A DNA stretch of 64,000 bases from Patellaria atrata CBS 101060 (GCA_010093705.1 MU006095.1:500315-564314); one strand, 5' to 3'; shown: positions 45,397 through 58,087, counted from the first letter of the stretch. The notes: generated from the sequence alone by a model not told the origin. Translations and numbers: made by a program.

Positions 45397-47014
45397 CTAT
45401 TCATCTCCACTAGCATCATCAACATCGTCCACTCTGGGACGCTTGTAGTTTCCACGAGGGTCACTCGCTTTTCCAACATTGCAATTCTGCTTGCTGCTTC
45501 CGTCAATTATACGGAGCAGACGGGTCTGCTCTTCGAGCCACCAGCGCTTCTCTTCACGGAACTCGGCCAATTGCTCAAAGGAGACCTGCTGTACCCTTTG
45601 TACAGCAGCCAATTGTTCCTTGAGCTGCTCAATCTGTTGAGCCTGCGTCATCGCCTGAGGTGTGGTTCCATCAAGCGGCAGGAATTCAGCTGATTCAGCT
45701 GATTGAGAAGGGGCAGCCTGGGCGCTCCAAGCTGCCAGTTCCTCATTCCCTTCATCGATGAGAGAGGCCGGAACACCGGGATGGTTGAGTGCTTCGAAGA
45801 ACCCTGAGTCATTGTCGGAATCGTTCTGATCACCCATGAATTGAACATGGAACGCGTATCCTGCTGGTACTATGGGATTGGTAAGGTAATCCATGGAAGC
45901 GGCGAGACTAGGTTTGACGACATTGTGAACCTTGAACCTTGCAGGGGTTTGATTGAGGAATCCTGTTGGCGGTAGAAACATGACATTCGTAACCGGACTG
46001 TTAAAGAGTTTGTTGGCCGTAGCGAATCTGCCGCGATCCATATTCCAGGTTGCGACATTGCCACTTTCGTGACCGGAGATTATCATGGTATTGTCCCAGC
46101 TAATACTGAGACTGTGGACACGGCCTAGATTCTGAGATTCCGCTTGATAATGGGCGCGATTGCTTGCGACCGAAATAGGCGTATGAGGGTCGAGTTGCTT
46201 GAATATTGATGCATGTTTCATGCCGAGGGCATAAAAGTCGAGGAGTTGGAGAGTACCATCCTCGTAGCCAACTAAACAACCTCTATCTGCTGCATCAAAC
46301 GTCAAAGCGGTGGCAGTTTTCGGGGTCAGATACGTTCTCAGGAGGGTTTCACTGTGAAGTTCCCAAGCATTGAGTTCTCTGTCGGTGCCAGCAGTGACGA
46401 CTAGAGGAGCTGAGCCTGTAACATGACCGAAGCTCAAGCACGTGATAGGTCCACGATGTTTGCTCAGAGTACGGACAGGGGCGTGCGAACCATCTGAAGT
46501 AGTGAAAGAGATGAGGTCTAGGATATTCCAGGCGTGGACTTTGGAGTCTAGAGAGCCGGAAAGCAAGAAATTGGAAGCTGAGTCTGCAGTGAGACATGTG
46601 ATTGCCTGAAGATGATGTTGGCCTGTGGTAACCAATCGTCCGGTGCATATCTGTGAAGATGTTAATATTGATTTTTAAAATGCAAAGAAGAGCTAGACTT
46701 ACCTCCCACAAGAGTAAACGACCACCCTCAGTACCAAGGAAGAGCACTGTTCCGCCCAAGGCCAGCGTAATGCTAGTGATTTGCTCCTTGAAAGGGATCG
46801 CAGCTTCCTTTGATCCATTCTCTCTCTTGAACACATGCACTACAGCACTGTTTGCCACAAAAATGTGCGAGTCGCTAACAGCCATACAGTTCTCAGCTGC
46901 TGAATGGTTCTTCACGACAACTTTTCTCGCGGAAAGGGGTCTAAATTCAGAGATGAGGAGAGAGCCATCAATGCCTGCAGACGATGCGCAAAAATTTTCG
47001 ATGAGAGACGCCAT
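45397..47014 (-). CDS. ipi3: IPI3-like WD40 protein, Rix1 complex (ribosome assembly)
   Basis: Two exons, 47014-46703 and 46650-45397, with a 52-bp phase-0 intron (GTAAGT..CACAG), give 521 aa. IPI3/WDR18 acts with Rix1 and IPI1 in the nucleolus and nucleoplasm in ITS2 processing and 60S pre-ribosome maturation. WD-type repeats run from the N-terminus (GTEGGRLLLWE, SGSLDSKVHAWNI, TAGTDRELNAWEL, VGYEDGTLQLLDF, SGHESGNVATWNMDRG). The C-terminal part has a helical stretch (AMTQAQQIEQLKEQLAAVQR, FEQLAEFREEKRWWLEE), as in IPI3, and an acidic end RPRVDDVDDASGDE. The N-terminal SLLISEFRPLSARKV block and overall length match the family. The identification is by motif order and this C-terminal coiled segment. 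Confidence 0.88.
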
Positions 47015-49336
47015 AGGTATTGTAGAGTGAGCAATCCACTAAGGATGCAAAGGGTGTTAAAGTTGAGGTATCTCTGAGAAGCTGAAAATGAATTAACTTG
47101 AGAAGAGAGCGAGAGGGTGTAAAGAGGAGAAAAGTTTGAAGAGAAAAGTGATAGATACATGGCGGTAGTCTATAATGTCTTATTGTTGTTTTAACCATTG
47201 TACTAAGCGACCCAATGAGCACAAGAGGAAGTGTTCTGAAATGGTTAGCGTTGATCACGTGAACGGTCATTTTACACTCGAGGGGCTGGTATGTCAACGC
47301 CTTCTCCCAAACAGAACACGCTTTTCCTCAATAAAACACTTTTTATTCGAATATTGTGGCTAGGAATCGCGCCTTACTAAAATAGAACATTTATCAATCC
47401 TTTAGATGATTGGGAACCCTTTCGACTGAAAATAATGTAAGCAGCGAATGTTACTATGTACTGTACCGAGTTTTGACGAGAGGTTTGGGGCGTAGAAACT
47501 ATTCCGTAATTTCCGAGTTAACTGAGAAGACTTGCGATAAATCGGGATTTTTTTTTACTTTGGATCAAGGATGCTTCCACCAGCGCATGGGAATATTGTG
47601 ATTCACGTCTGAAGTGACGCTGACCAGTACGAGTAGTAGCTAGTCTATCTAATGCGACCATCACGCTTGCGTGTATACTCTTCACTTTTCAATCTTCCGT
47701 CAACATACTCTCCCCTTCTCTTAATGGCTAGACCGAAGAACGAATCCACCATCTTATAGTACCCGCGCTCCTGCTCGATCCGTGTCTAGATACTTCTAGA
47801 GTAGTGTTTCCAGCCATATAACATTTTTGCGCGTGCTGCTGCAGGTATCCTAATCGTTGAAAAGACATCATCCCAGATACTCTCCTCTCTTTCTAAAGGA
47901 TTCCAAAAGGATTGACTGGATCTATCTATCTAGGGTTAACAAGAATCATCGAGACAGATTTTGGTTTCGTATTTCCGGTATTTGACCAGGGACATTTCCC
48001 CCTTACTTCGGTGTAGGCTTAATCGTCTTTCTTCCCTGGTGGTTTGGTGTAAATAGTCCTAGTTTAGTATTTCGTATGGATATCGATTACAGATATTTTA
48101 GTTTTCGCTAAAATTCATCACGGAGCGTTTCCAGATTTCCCTGTCGACTTCAAGCCATCGTTACCCAACACTATTATTTAACAGATCTCTTAACTCTTGG
48201 CGGAATCCTATTCCTACATATTTTCGGACTTCTAGTTCCTATTGTCTTCGGTATTTCTGTTCGTATGGTTGTAGGAATCGTCAGTATCTTCCCGTTTATC
48301 AAGTGTAGAATCTGTAGGTATTACGACATTCTCATTGTTCTGGCTGGTCGGTTATCAGCTGGAAATAAAATGCTACTAAAGGATGAGAAACGTATGGGTT
48401 GATGTTTCGGTCGCTGATCATTCAGCATGCGGATGCTTCAAAGGTTTCCAGGCTACCTTGGGGGACTAGAGGGAGGCCCAGGTCTCCCAACCCTCTCCTC
48501 TGTTGTCTGGGGAGAAACTTGCCGTAATAGTGGATATGGCGGTCAAAATAGGCTTCCGAACTGTTTTTGTATACATGATAGATGGTGACCACTGAATCCT
48601 TTTACGACTGCAATGTCAATGCTCTCGTGGTATTGCGTCTAACCATATGTCTAAAGCTTTTTCATTCAAGGGGCCAAATATTCTCATTGTCGGGTGTCCC
48701 ACCGACATCAGTGTCCTAGAGTAGGATGAGGAACGAAAATAAACCTCGTTAAGCGTCAAAGTTGAAAAGGAGCCTTCAATTAAAAGGAAGTAACTGAAGA
48801 CAAGGGAGAGATCCGCAGGTAAGAAAAGTTTACCCAAATAGAATGGTATCAGAAAGAAGTAGAAAAAGAATTCAAAAGGTTCTCGCGATTGCAATTCGAT
48901 ATGTGGAAGAGAATGGTTGTTACGAAGGTAGTTTCTAAGCCTAAAATAGTTAGCACTTATCACGTGATGGTTCGTTTGACAGGTCTTTTTGGTTTTGCGG
49001 GGAAGCTTGATTGCACCTGTGAGCTGAATCAGACCCGACAGCTCTTCTTCCCATTACCTTTCACACACCAAGTCACCCACACCAAACGGCACAACCACCC
49101 CCCAACATCGCAGACCCAGGTGGCTCAATCTATCCCACTTGGCGCTTCTCCTCCCTTCCCTCTCACCCGTCCTTTTACAACCTCACGTCAATTGACTATT
49201 CCCTCATTGTATCGCCCTTTGTTGTCTCTTCTTCGCCTGGGCGAGGGCGAAAGAGAAAACATCATCGGCTTTTGCTTTTTGACCTATTAACAATACCTTC
49301 ACTGATACACAACCAACATAAGTCCCCCCCGCAATC
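47015..49336. other. Gene-poor interval of 2.3 kb
   Basis: Starts with the IPI3 promoter (CTCTTCTCAAG-type pyrimidine runs on the gene strand at ~47.1 kb) and ends with the NIPSNAP promoter, a pyrimidine-rich stretch with CACCC/CCCACC words from ~49.05 to 49.33 kb. Between them (47.3-49.0 kb) lies AT-rich DNA with no convincing gene; a 115-codon minus frame at 48616-48963 is hydrophobic but unsupported. Confidence 0.5.
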
Positions 49337-50551
49337 ATGCTCACGCGTCGCATTGCTCCCTCCCTCCGCTCTGTTGTCCCCCCTTCATCAATTACCCGGT
49401 CATTCTCAGCCGTTACTGCACAATATGCGGACAAGAAGCTCTCTACTCCATCGCTGGCCGACATTACCCATGACGGTGCTGCTGATTTCAACGCACGGCA
49501 GCGTGAGTTTCGAGAGCAACTAGCTGCCCAACAGAGGCAACGAGAGCAAGCAGAGAGTCAGTCCTTTTCTTCATCTACTCGTGGCCAAGCTACTACCTCT
49601 GATGGTGATGGCTCGTCCTTGTACAATAATGGAAACAGTTACACTCCTTCTTTTGTTGATTCGGCCATGAGCTCACTTGCAACCTCCTTCGCAGACGAAG
49701 CACGCGAGAGGGAAGCACAGCAAGAAGGCGGGAAGAAGAAAACCGGCCCGCTGTCATCCCTCATCTACGGTACTACCGAAGGTCGAAACCTCGACAAGGA
49801 CATTGAGAGATCTTTCTCCCAAGTGCTTGCTCGTGGCAAGTATGTCCACTCCATCGTTTTCCATGAAGTCAAACCAGATAAGGTCGATGAGTATGTCCAG
49901 CTTGTTGGTAACTGGTATCCGAGGATGGCTTCAATGCCAGAGCACAAGGTCCATCTTGTGGGTAGCTGGAGGACTGAGGTTGGAGAATGCGATACATTTG
50001 GTGAGTTGTCGAAGACGGGATAATTGCTTTTTTTTTTGGTGCTGAGTACCGGTCGTCTCCATTTAGTTCACATTTGGGAATATCAACGCTACGAAGGTTA
50101 CCACGCGTCTCTCAACGCTTTCGAGAATCACCCGGATTATGCAGAGTTCAACAAGAAATTAAGGTCCTATATCTTCTCGAAGCGCAGCTCCTTGATGCAA
50201 GAGTTCTCCTTCTGGCCAACAACCCCTCCACGTAAGCTCGGTGGTCTCTTCGAACTTCGCTCGTATACTCTACACCCAGGCAACCTGTTGGAATGGGAGA
50301 CACATTGGCGCCGTGGTCTCGGGGCACGAAAGCAGGTCATGGAAGGCGTAGGAGCATGGTTCGTCCAAATCGGAGAGCTTAACACGGTTCATCACATGTG
50401 GCAGTTTGCAGATTTGGAGGAACGTAAGGTTCGTCGTGAGCAGTCCTGGAGTGTGGAAGGTTGGGGAGAAACGGTCCACAAGACAGTTCCATTGATCCAA
50501 ACGATGAAGAGCAAGATTCTGATTCCTTGCCCATGGAGTCCTGTTGCTTAG
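49337..50551 (+). CDS. NIPSNAP-family mitochondrial protein
   Basis: Two exons, 49337-50000 and 50067-50551, with a 66-bp phase-1 intron (GTGAGT..TTTAG), give 382 aa. The N-terminus (MLTRRIAPSLRSVVPPSS, then TRSFSAVTAQ) is Arg/Ser-rich with no acidic residues, a mitochondrial presequence. A low-complexity Gln/Ser region follows, then two ferredoxin-like NIPSNAP modules. The first is KYVHSIVFHEVKPDKVDEYV .. VHIWEYQRYEGYHASL; the second is LFELRSYTLHPGNLLEWE .. NTVHHMWQFADLEERKVRRE. The VHIWEY and HHMWQF blocks are the family signature. Human NIPSNAPs are mitochondrial matrix proteins displayed during mitophagy; the fungal role is not defined. It is longer than animal members because of the disordered N-terminal third. 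Confidence 0.92.
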
Positions 50552-50911
50552 AGGACGAAAGTGGATATTTTATTCCATTTCAGATGGTGTCTCAAAGGGT
50601 CTTTTGTAGCGATAGCGGCATAGGGGATTATAAATATCCTACATAGGAACAACTTAAATTTACATTTGTTTTCCCTTCATACATTTTACTACTCTTGTAC
50701 CGCCCACCAACTTTGATATAGAATAGCATGTGAAAGGGTTGTTGCTTGGTCTTGGCATCATGACATCAACTCGACTGCCAGGTTTCGCGTCGACCATCTC
50801 AAAATTTAAAAGAATGTTGACGTCCCTCGCGTCCACGATCACATTACGACAATCCTACAAAATAACTTTCATATCCTATTAAACGACCACTTCTGGTCTC
50901 TGGGTCTCACC
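50552..50911. other. Short intergenic region
   Basis: NIPSNAP 3' UTR and phosphotransferase promoter share about 360 bases. No other feature is seen. Confidence 0.5.
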
Positions 50912-52470
50912 ATGGTGTATATTCGGCAAGATAAGCTTCCCAAGCTTAAGGAATATAAATATTCAGGTGTCGATCACAGCTTGGTCTCGCGTTATGTGTT
51001 GAAACCATTCTACACGAATATTGTGATCAAATGCTTTCCCATGTGGATGGCGTAAGGCTCTCCTACTTCTGCTATCATAGAGTCTAGACTAATATTATCC
51101 TTCAATAGACCAAATCTCGTAAGCTACCTCAGATAGTCTCCCATCCCCGCCGATTCCTATACTGATACAATCCTATTATGGATAGATAACCACTATTGGA
51201 TTCTCTTTCGTCGTCACGAACTTCCTGACGTTGTTATGGTATACACCTACATTGGACCAAGACTGCCCTACTTGGGTATATGCGAGCTGGTCGATCGGGC
51301 TGTTTTTATACCAAACATTTGATGCTGTTGATGGATCACAAGCGTATGTGACGCAGGATACCATTCTACTATGGATATGAACATATACTTAAGCTTTGTA
51401 GACGGAGGACGCATCAAAGCGGGCCCTTGGGTGAACTATTCGATCATGGCGAGTTTTGAGCCTGCACGCATGTTATCCAAATACCCTTGTTAACGGAGTT
51501 AAATAGGCGTCGATGCATGCAACACCACCCTCGAAGTGCTCATCTTTGCAGCAGCCATGAACTTTGGCCAGAGCTGGAAAACCGTCCTCACCCTCTTTGC
51601 ATGTACGGTGTTCCCCTCTCACTATGCTACGCGCATCACACTGACTGTGCATGAGCTCTCTTAACCTTCTATGTACAAACATGGGACGAATATCACACCC
51701 ACACTCTTACCCTTGGGATCATCTCCGGCCCCGTCGAAGGTCTCCTAACCCTCTGCATCGTCTACGCCCTCACCGCCATAAACGGCGGCGGCAGCTTCTG
51801 GCAGCAATCCCTGCTTGCAACAGTCGGAATCCCCCACTACTCCTTCATCCCATCCTTTATCTATGATCTCGCATGGAACGAATGGTATCTCGTCTACGGC
51901 GGTATCGTTCTTGTCTTCAACACAATCCAAAGCTCCCAAAACGTCATCGAAGCCCGTCGCGGCCGCGGCCAACGCGCCAGACGTGCCCTCCTAGGCCTCG
52001 TCCCCTTCTTCACTACCTGGACGCTGATCCCAATGTATCTGTGGCTGCAACCCATTATTTTAGAACAGCATCTGGTGCCGTTTGCATTCTTCGCGGGTCT
52101 TATAAATGCATACTCCGTCGGCCAAATGATCGTAGCTCACCTCACCAAATCCCGGTATCCGTACTACAATGTCCTCCTTCTCCCCCTCTTCTACGGTGTC
52201 TTTGACTCTCTCGGGCCCGTGCTCCAGCACTTTGGCGAGAAGGTGGTCGGTGGTGACTTGGGACGGTTTCTTGGATGGCCCAGCGCGTTGGGAGATGGGG
52301 TCTATCAGGTTGCGTTCGTATTTTGTTGTTTAGGATTGGCGGTGGGAGTGTATGGCAGTTTCGTGGTGGATGTCATCACGAGTATCTGTGATTACTTGGA
52401 TATTTGGTGTTTGACGATTAAACACCCTTATGTAGAGCCTACGGAGGAAAAGGAGAAGAAGGGCAATTGA
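50912..52470 (+). CDS. Choline/ethanolamine phosphotransferase (CPT1/EPT1 family)
   Basis: Six exons, 50912-51051, 51109-51118, 51186-51343, 51402-51448, 51507-51602 and 51656-52470, give 421 aa in frame. The enzyme moves phosphocholine or phosphoethanolamine from the CDP-alcohol to diacylglycerol, the last Kennedy-pathway step, in ER/Golgi membranes. The catalytic CDP-alcohol signature DG(x)2AR(x)8G(x)3D(x)3D is complete (D99, G100, A103, R104, G113, D117, D121). Seven or more hydrophobic segments follow; the N-terminus (YKYSGVDHSLVSRYVLKPF) and PNLIT are typical. Exon 2 is only 10 nt and encodes the PNL part. Intron 51449-51506 starts with GC (GCGAGT..AATAG); GT alternatives there break the conserved HGVDACNTT frame. 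Whether choline or ethanolamine is preferred cannot be told. Confidence 0.92.
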
Positions 52471-52905
52471 GCGCGTGGTCTGTGCGGAGGGAGTAGAGGG
52501 CTACAAAGTAGTATGGGGTTGGGAGGATGAGGGTGCGCTAATAGCACTAAGGTGGAAAGAAGAGACGTAAGAATACGTGGGAAAAAGTGTTCAGCGTCCT
52601 AAACAATCGGGTTTTCGCTGTTTCCGAGCATGAGCAAGGTAGCTCAACATCGGTCATCCTCTCGGTATGTCTTTTACGGCATTTCTTGCCTGTAGCAATG
52701 GCGTTTATGCGATCTCTTTTTTCTTCGGATAGGTAGGAGAATGGGAATATTTAGACGTGAATTGATAGTAACCTCTTTCTTCACCGTTCACTGCATCATC
52801 GGGTGTCCTGTCGTGTCAATGAAATTTTGGTTTTACCGCATTGCTCATCGGGTATATAAACATAAAATAACAAAAAGGGCGAATGGCAACATATTTCCCA
52901 AGCGG
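52471..52905. other. Convergent intergenic region
   Basis: The 3' flanks of the phosphotransferase gene and the convergent kelch-type gene. An AT-rich stretch with a TATAAACATAAAATAAC-like run near 52855 may carry polyadenylation signals. No gene is seen. Confidence 0.45.
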
Positions 52906-55077
52906 TCACATACTCCGTCTCCTTTCCATTCGCATCGGCGAGATCGGCGTAACCGGAGTAACGGCCCCATCCCCCCTATCTACTCTAGTCGCCTCCGTAT
53001 CTAACGTCTCGCTCCTCACCGGCGTCCCACTCCTCGCACTCGCACTCGCCGGCGGGTCTAAAGCATCACCCGTAACAGACACATTCATAATCGGCGCCGG
53101 AAGTCCCTCGACCTCATTCCCCTCAAAGCTCCCCTGAACCTCCGCGCCCCGCTCTTTCCCACTCGCCTCATGAACGCCCCCATCCCCCACCAACTCGTCC
53201 CTCCTCTCCCTCCCATCGAGCTCGTAAATCGTGCTCTCCACGCTGCCGTCTTTCCCTTCCTCGACGTGGGTTTTAAGGGTTTTGCGGGCTTCGCCGCGGC
53301 GGCGGAAGAGGAACCAGACGAGGGCGGCGAGGAGGGTGACGAAGCTGACGGACCCGATCACTATACCTACGATGCTGCGCGCGGGGAGGCCGGAGTGGGC
53401 GGGGGAGGCGGAGATGATGGGGGTGAAAACGGGGGGTGGGGAGAGGATGGTGCGGTTGAAGAGCAATTCGGAACTGGGGTGGGGCCAGCCGCCTGAGGGG
53501 CCGCGGTTGACAGCAAAGCCGGAGGAGCTGGAGGTCGGAGTTAACTTGAAGGTTGGAAAGGGGGGAGGAGAGGGGGCATAACATACTTTCCGCCAATGAC
53601 GTTGTATACGAGTTCGGGGACGGAGTAGTCCGGGAGCTCGAGGTCAAACTCGGTTTTCCACGCGTAGGTGCTCGTGTCGAAGAGGCGTAGGAGAGCGAAA
53701 TTGTCGTCGCAGGTTCCGGGTTCCGAGGTCTCTCCGTTGTCCACGTAGCGGCCGCCGAGCACGAACATGGTGGATTTATACGTCGTGCAGGAGTGTTCGA
53801 TTCTTCCTTTGCCCACGCGCGTGGCTTCGGTGTTGTTCACCTGGTCTGTAACGTTGATCCACTGGAAGCTGGGGAGCGAGAGCACGAACGCTTCCTCGTA
53901 CCCCACGCCGGTTTCTGGGTTCCAGCCGCCGTACATGGTGATTTGGACAGATGAGAGATCGGGGGCTTCGTTGACGGTGGCGCAGAAAGAGACGCGAGGC
54001 GAAGGAACGTTGCCTCTGGCTGTCATGTTGTACCATGCCCCATTTGCGATGTCGTAGGCGCTGATATTGGAAAAGGTTCGTAAAAAGCTATCTCCATTAT
54101 CATAGTCGTCGAAACCGCCCAAAGCGATCAGCACGCCAGATTCGCCGAAAGGAGTGGACACCATAGCGCCGTTGATGCTTGGAGGGGCACTGATGTAAGT
54201 AGAGTCAAACCCTGTCGAGAAGGTCTCGAAATCGAGCAGTGGGTAAGGCCTGCTGGGGTTAGAGCTATACTCGGTATAAACGGTGTCTCGCCGGTAGTTG
54301 ACAAGCCCCGCCATTCCCCTGTAGGTCTCGTCCAAATTCCCGGCAAGAACGAAAGATTCACCGCTATATGGATTGTCCGCTGACGGTCGGTCGATGCTGC
54401 TGACGGTGTAGGCGCCGATATCTGGAATGGAACCACCTCCCCATTGTTCGGTGCTGGTGTTGAAGCAGGGGAGGGAGATCTCGTTTGAACCTTCGCGTTC
54501 ACGTTGTGGGTAGAGGCAGAAGCCGTCTTTGCTAACCAAGAGGATTGGGCCTTCATTGATGATTTGTTGCGTGTCGGAGGTGAGGCTTAGGGGAACCACG
54601 GTCGTTGCTACTGTATCCGTGCTGATAGTCGATTCGATGGGGAAGCTTTCGTTCAACTTGATCGTGAAGAGATTCGTTTCTGGGGATTGTTAGAATGTAC
54701 GATATGCGCAAGGAGTCTATATGAACTTAACGTACCTGCTAGCATGCGGTCCAAATCACCAGCTTCGTACTATGCATTGTTAGAATCTGCGATTACTATA
54801 ATGGAATAAGTGACAAGAGAACGCACAGTGAAGTTCCCTCCTATAAAATATAGTTTATCTTTTACGATCGTAACTGGAATCCGTAAGTAAGGCGTTCTCC
54901 AAAGCCTTTTTGGATATAGAAATCAGGCATACCTTTCGCACCCAACGCGCCGCATGCCTCTCCAGTTGCTCTCTTCGCGATCCGTTCCTCCTCATAACAC
55001 AAACATGAATTGATAAACAGGAACAAGAGGGAAAAACCTAGAGATACCAGCCTTAAGGGCCAGCGGTGACGAGGCAT
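52906..55077 (-). CDS. Kelch-type single-pass membrane protein
   Basis: Five exons, 55077-54933, 54873-54827, 54769-54736, 54679-53587 and 53527-52906, with introns of 56-59 bp, give 646 aa. The N-terminus is a signal peptide (hydrophobic RLVSLGFSLLFLFINSCLC), followed by ACGALGAKVTIVKDKLYFIG, the usual opening of fungal kelch membrane proteins. Kelch-like repeats follow (VLIALGGFDDYD, QITMYGGWNPETG, STMFVLGGRYVDNGE), with several Asn-glycosylation sites. A transmembrane span (ARSIVGIVIGSVSFVTLLAA) is followed by a basic RRRGEAR stop-transfer and a disordered cytosolic tail. It is thus a type I surface protein with a probable beta-propeller ectodomain; ligand and role are unknown. Two exons are very short (47 and 34 nt). 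The 3' half is more GC-rich than its surroundings. Confidence 0.88.
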
Positions 55078-55879
55078 TCTTCATCGAAGTGATGTCTATG
55101 GTAGAAAGGCACACGGCGAGGAAGCTCCATGTATTCACCATAGGTCCCACCGCAAGGGGGGTTCACGAGTCAATATGCCGTCTGGTACACATCTGGTAGA
55201 TCGCGTCCAAGGGACGTTTCATCACTTCTGCGGCAGTAGCCGTCAGGCCGCGTTATGGTCCTCGCCGCTGAGCCTCGAAGGATTTGAAAATTACCTTATA
55301 CGGTTTAGCGTTGAACTCATTGGTCATGTTGATTTCTGTTACAGGTAATAATTACAGAGGGGCAACGGTGGGATGCGTGGTATGATAGATAAGTATTTGA
55401 AAGCAGAGCATTGAAATTGTAGCGGATAAGGATAGGATGGATATGGGAGTGAATTGAAAGAAGGTTGTGCTCCCTCGAAAGAAGGGACGCATCACGGTAT
55501 TACTTGTAGTTCGTTTTTGCACCACTATTATTCTAGACAGAAGAGATGCACCTCTTCTGATATGATGATAATACACATTTGATGTTATAATATTAGGGTA
55601 GCTGAAAATGTTTCCTGGACAAGGAAGAACATGCTGATTAAACCCCTCTACAAAATGTAATACAAGAAATTTCAGCAGTATAAAGAAGTATGTATCCTGA
55701 CGTTGGTCGACGGTACTGGATATTAGAAGAAGCGCTCATACACAAAATGGGTCCTAATGTGCGCTTTCTATTCCCTTCCTCTTGGGCAGTTATAGCTCAA
55801 AAAACGCCTTTCACATGCTCATAGTATACAGACAAAAGAAACGTATTGTCTTGAATATGGGGCAGATCGCATTTAGCGT
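55078..55879. other. Intergenic region
   Basis: Kelch-gene promoter and SED5 3' flank. AT-rich in the second half. No gene, repeat or RNA is recognised. Confidence 0.5.
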
Positions 55880-56977
55880 CTACCCTGCTATTAACACCCA
55901 AAGGAGGAAAACTGGTAAATATATGTTAGCGCATATTGAAACTGGAAGTTAAAAAGAGAACTCACATATCATCAACACGCCGAACATCTTCGCAACTAGC
56001 CATCTATTTCCTTGTACCCTATTCCAATATTTCATGAGCTCTCTCTGAGCTCCTTGTACATTGTCTACCACATCCTCGGTGTTTGCATCTATTCGCTGGA
56101 TCATTTCGCTCTGCTCTGAGACCATCTCTGCAAGTTGTCCAAATATCCCACCCAATTCGTTAATAGTACGCTCAATGCTCTCGATTGCCTCGCCCCGCTG
56201 CTGGATGTATGTATTCGTTGGTTGTGCTTCCTCCATTAGCAGGAGCTGCATGTCACTTTGAGGCCCCGCCCGCGATAATGCGGAAGGCCCTGCTGGATCC
56301 AATGAGAGGAGATCTTGTTGGGCAGCATTGGTATTCGTATAACCAGGCTTTGGGGATCTTGAGCGAGCTGGCGCGTTATACAGCGGCGAGTCTGTTCTCC
56401 CAGGATCTAGCGTTTGCGAGTGTGTAGATACAGAATTCACGAAATTCTCCGTCCGCGATTTGGACGCTTGAATGTTCTTAGTGCGCACCTCCAGAACGTC
56501 CTTGAAGTTCACTCCGACGTCTGCGAGCTTGCCCTGTAACATTACAACAACATTGCGGTTGTGTTCGCCTTCCTGATCCTGCCCTGGTTTCGAGGCTGAC
56601 GGATGTTGCGAATGGGTTAGGGCCGAAAGACCGCCAATCTGCTGGTTTAATGCCGATAGATCCTGCTTTATGATGTACGTCAGCTCTGCGATTTCGACAG
56701 GCCGGTCATCAAATAGTGTTTTGCGCTTTGCGAGCTGTGCTAGCCGTTCCAACTTTCCCATTGTACCGGAAATTCCTCGCCCTATATCGGCGGCCTTGCG
56801 CGCAAAGTCGGAGCGTTTTCTTTTGCTGGGTACAGAGGATCCATTTGCGGCTGACTGTTCGGAACTGCTCAGAAGAGATTGTCGGGACTGATTTACTTTC
56901 GTGGTAGCTGCTTTTCGCTGTGCTTGGGCAAGGATAGAATGGAACTCGGAGGTACGATCTTGGATGGAGGCGCTCAT
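55880..56977 (-). CDS. sed5: Golgi t-SNARE syntaxin SED5
   Basis: Two exons, 56977-55966 and 55911-55880, joined by a 54-bp phase-1 intron (GTGAGT..ACCAG), give 347 aa. SED5/syntaxin-5 is the Qa-SNARE of ER-to-Golgi and intra-Golgi fusion. The N-terminal motif SIQDRTSEFHSIL is the conserved Sly1-binding peptide region. An Habc helical region follows (DFARKAADIGRGISGTMGKL, AELTYIIKQDLSALNQQIG), then a linker, then the SNARE helix from RGEAIESIERTINELGGIF through SEQSEMIQRIDANTEDV, and a C-terminal anchor (WLVAKMFGVLMI joined by splicing to FFLLWVLIAG). I chose the ATG at 56977 because family members start just before SIQDR; an in-frame ATG at 56995 adds six residues. The tiny last exon (32 nt) supplies half the anchor. 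Confidence 0.95.
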
Positions 56978-58087
56978 AGTGAGAGTTATCTGCACGAAGT
57001 GGTCTTAATACAGGCGTAGCCCCCCGCAGGAAGAGAAATCAGGCGCTGTGAATTGGCGCGCGTTGGAAAGGACAGGTTCGTCTAGATACGGTGACTGATA
57101 ATTGAAGCGACAGTGTATGGAGGGTGATAAAATAGGAGAGTCCAGGAATTCAGTGTGGTTGCCGGATACAAGGAAAGATCTGGATCAAAGTTTGAGATCT
57201 GGGAATGCCGATGGTGTGGTATTGTAGAGATCTTTGAGGAATTAAATAAAAGTCTATGAGCGATGATGCGGCAACAGTTCAAAGGGGACGTTTCCTTTCA
57301 GTCAGCGTCAATTCTGTCCCGACCCTGCCAAGTTCGTTGACACAAAGCCGCCTCAAAGCCGATACCAACTGTTGACTACAACCTTAGGAGTAGACTACTA
57401 TATGTACTATACCGGACTATTGTGCACTACCAGTATGTCAATTTGAAGAACTAGTAAACTCATTCAGAAGATACAAAGTATTCTTAAAATTTGTATTCCT
57501 CTAGTTGCACGGTACCTTATATCAGAATATTAGTTCCAGTCGATATCTTCTCCACCTCAGTTACCGTCGGACATGGTGAATATAATTCTATAAACTTGTA
57601 ACCGTCTATAAAACAATCAAGTAGTGATAAAGAAATAAGTTCCAAAAGTACCGTAGGTAGTAACCTATCGTTCTCTATATTCTCCGCACAGTAAAGGATT
57701 GCTTGGCACCCTCAGCCTCATTTCAAACTTGGTAAGCCTACAAGGCTGCAAGGTCTCCATCCCCAAAAGATACCCCAAACTCTCTTCACTTACCTTACCT
57801 TTACTATACCCATTACCTCTCTTTCACCTTTTCGCCAACCCTTCTGTTTTATCTTGTTTTCTTTTGGTTCTTATCACTCCTCCGCGCGCTTTTTCTGTCA
57901 CGACCGCCGACGCGCAATACGTGCTTGCGTAAGAGTGTAGCTACCGAGAGCCTCCCCGCTCAATACAGCTCAATCCGAGCTTGCTCTGTCTGTATTTCCT
58001 TCATCAGATCAATGTCCCTCTGCGAGTTTGTTTATTAAGAAAGCCCTTGCGCTTCTTTGAGTACATTGTTAGGAGGTTGGTTTCGAA
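56978..58087. promoter_or_regulatory. Divergent intergenic region
   Basis: Separates SED5 (minus) from the large disordered-protein gene (plus), so promoters of both lie here. The right half, ~57.77-57.9 kb, is pyrimidine-rich (CTCTTTCACC, CTTTTCG runs), typical of fungal core promoters and leaders. A short AT-rich stretch lies in the middle. No other feature is recognised. Confidence 0.5.

Noticed and set aside
48616-48963. 115-codon hydrophobic minus-strand frame
   Set aside because: AT-rich Phe/Leu run without start context, splice partners or recognisable motif.
51449-51506. GT donor at ~51453 instead of the GC donor in the phosphotransferase gene
   Set aside because: It puts the following exon out of the conserved VDACNTTLE frame, so the GC-AG reading is preferred.
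53170-53581. Plus-strand Gly/Glu-rich frames opposite the kelch gene
   Set aside because: GC-rich shadows of the kelch protein's transmembrane and tail exon.
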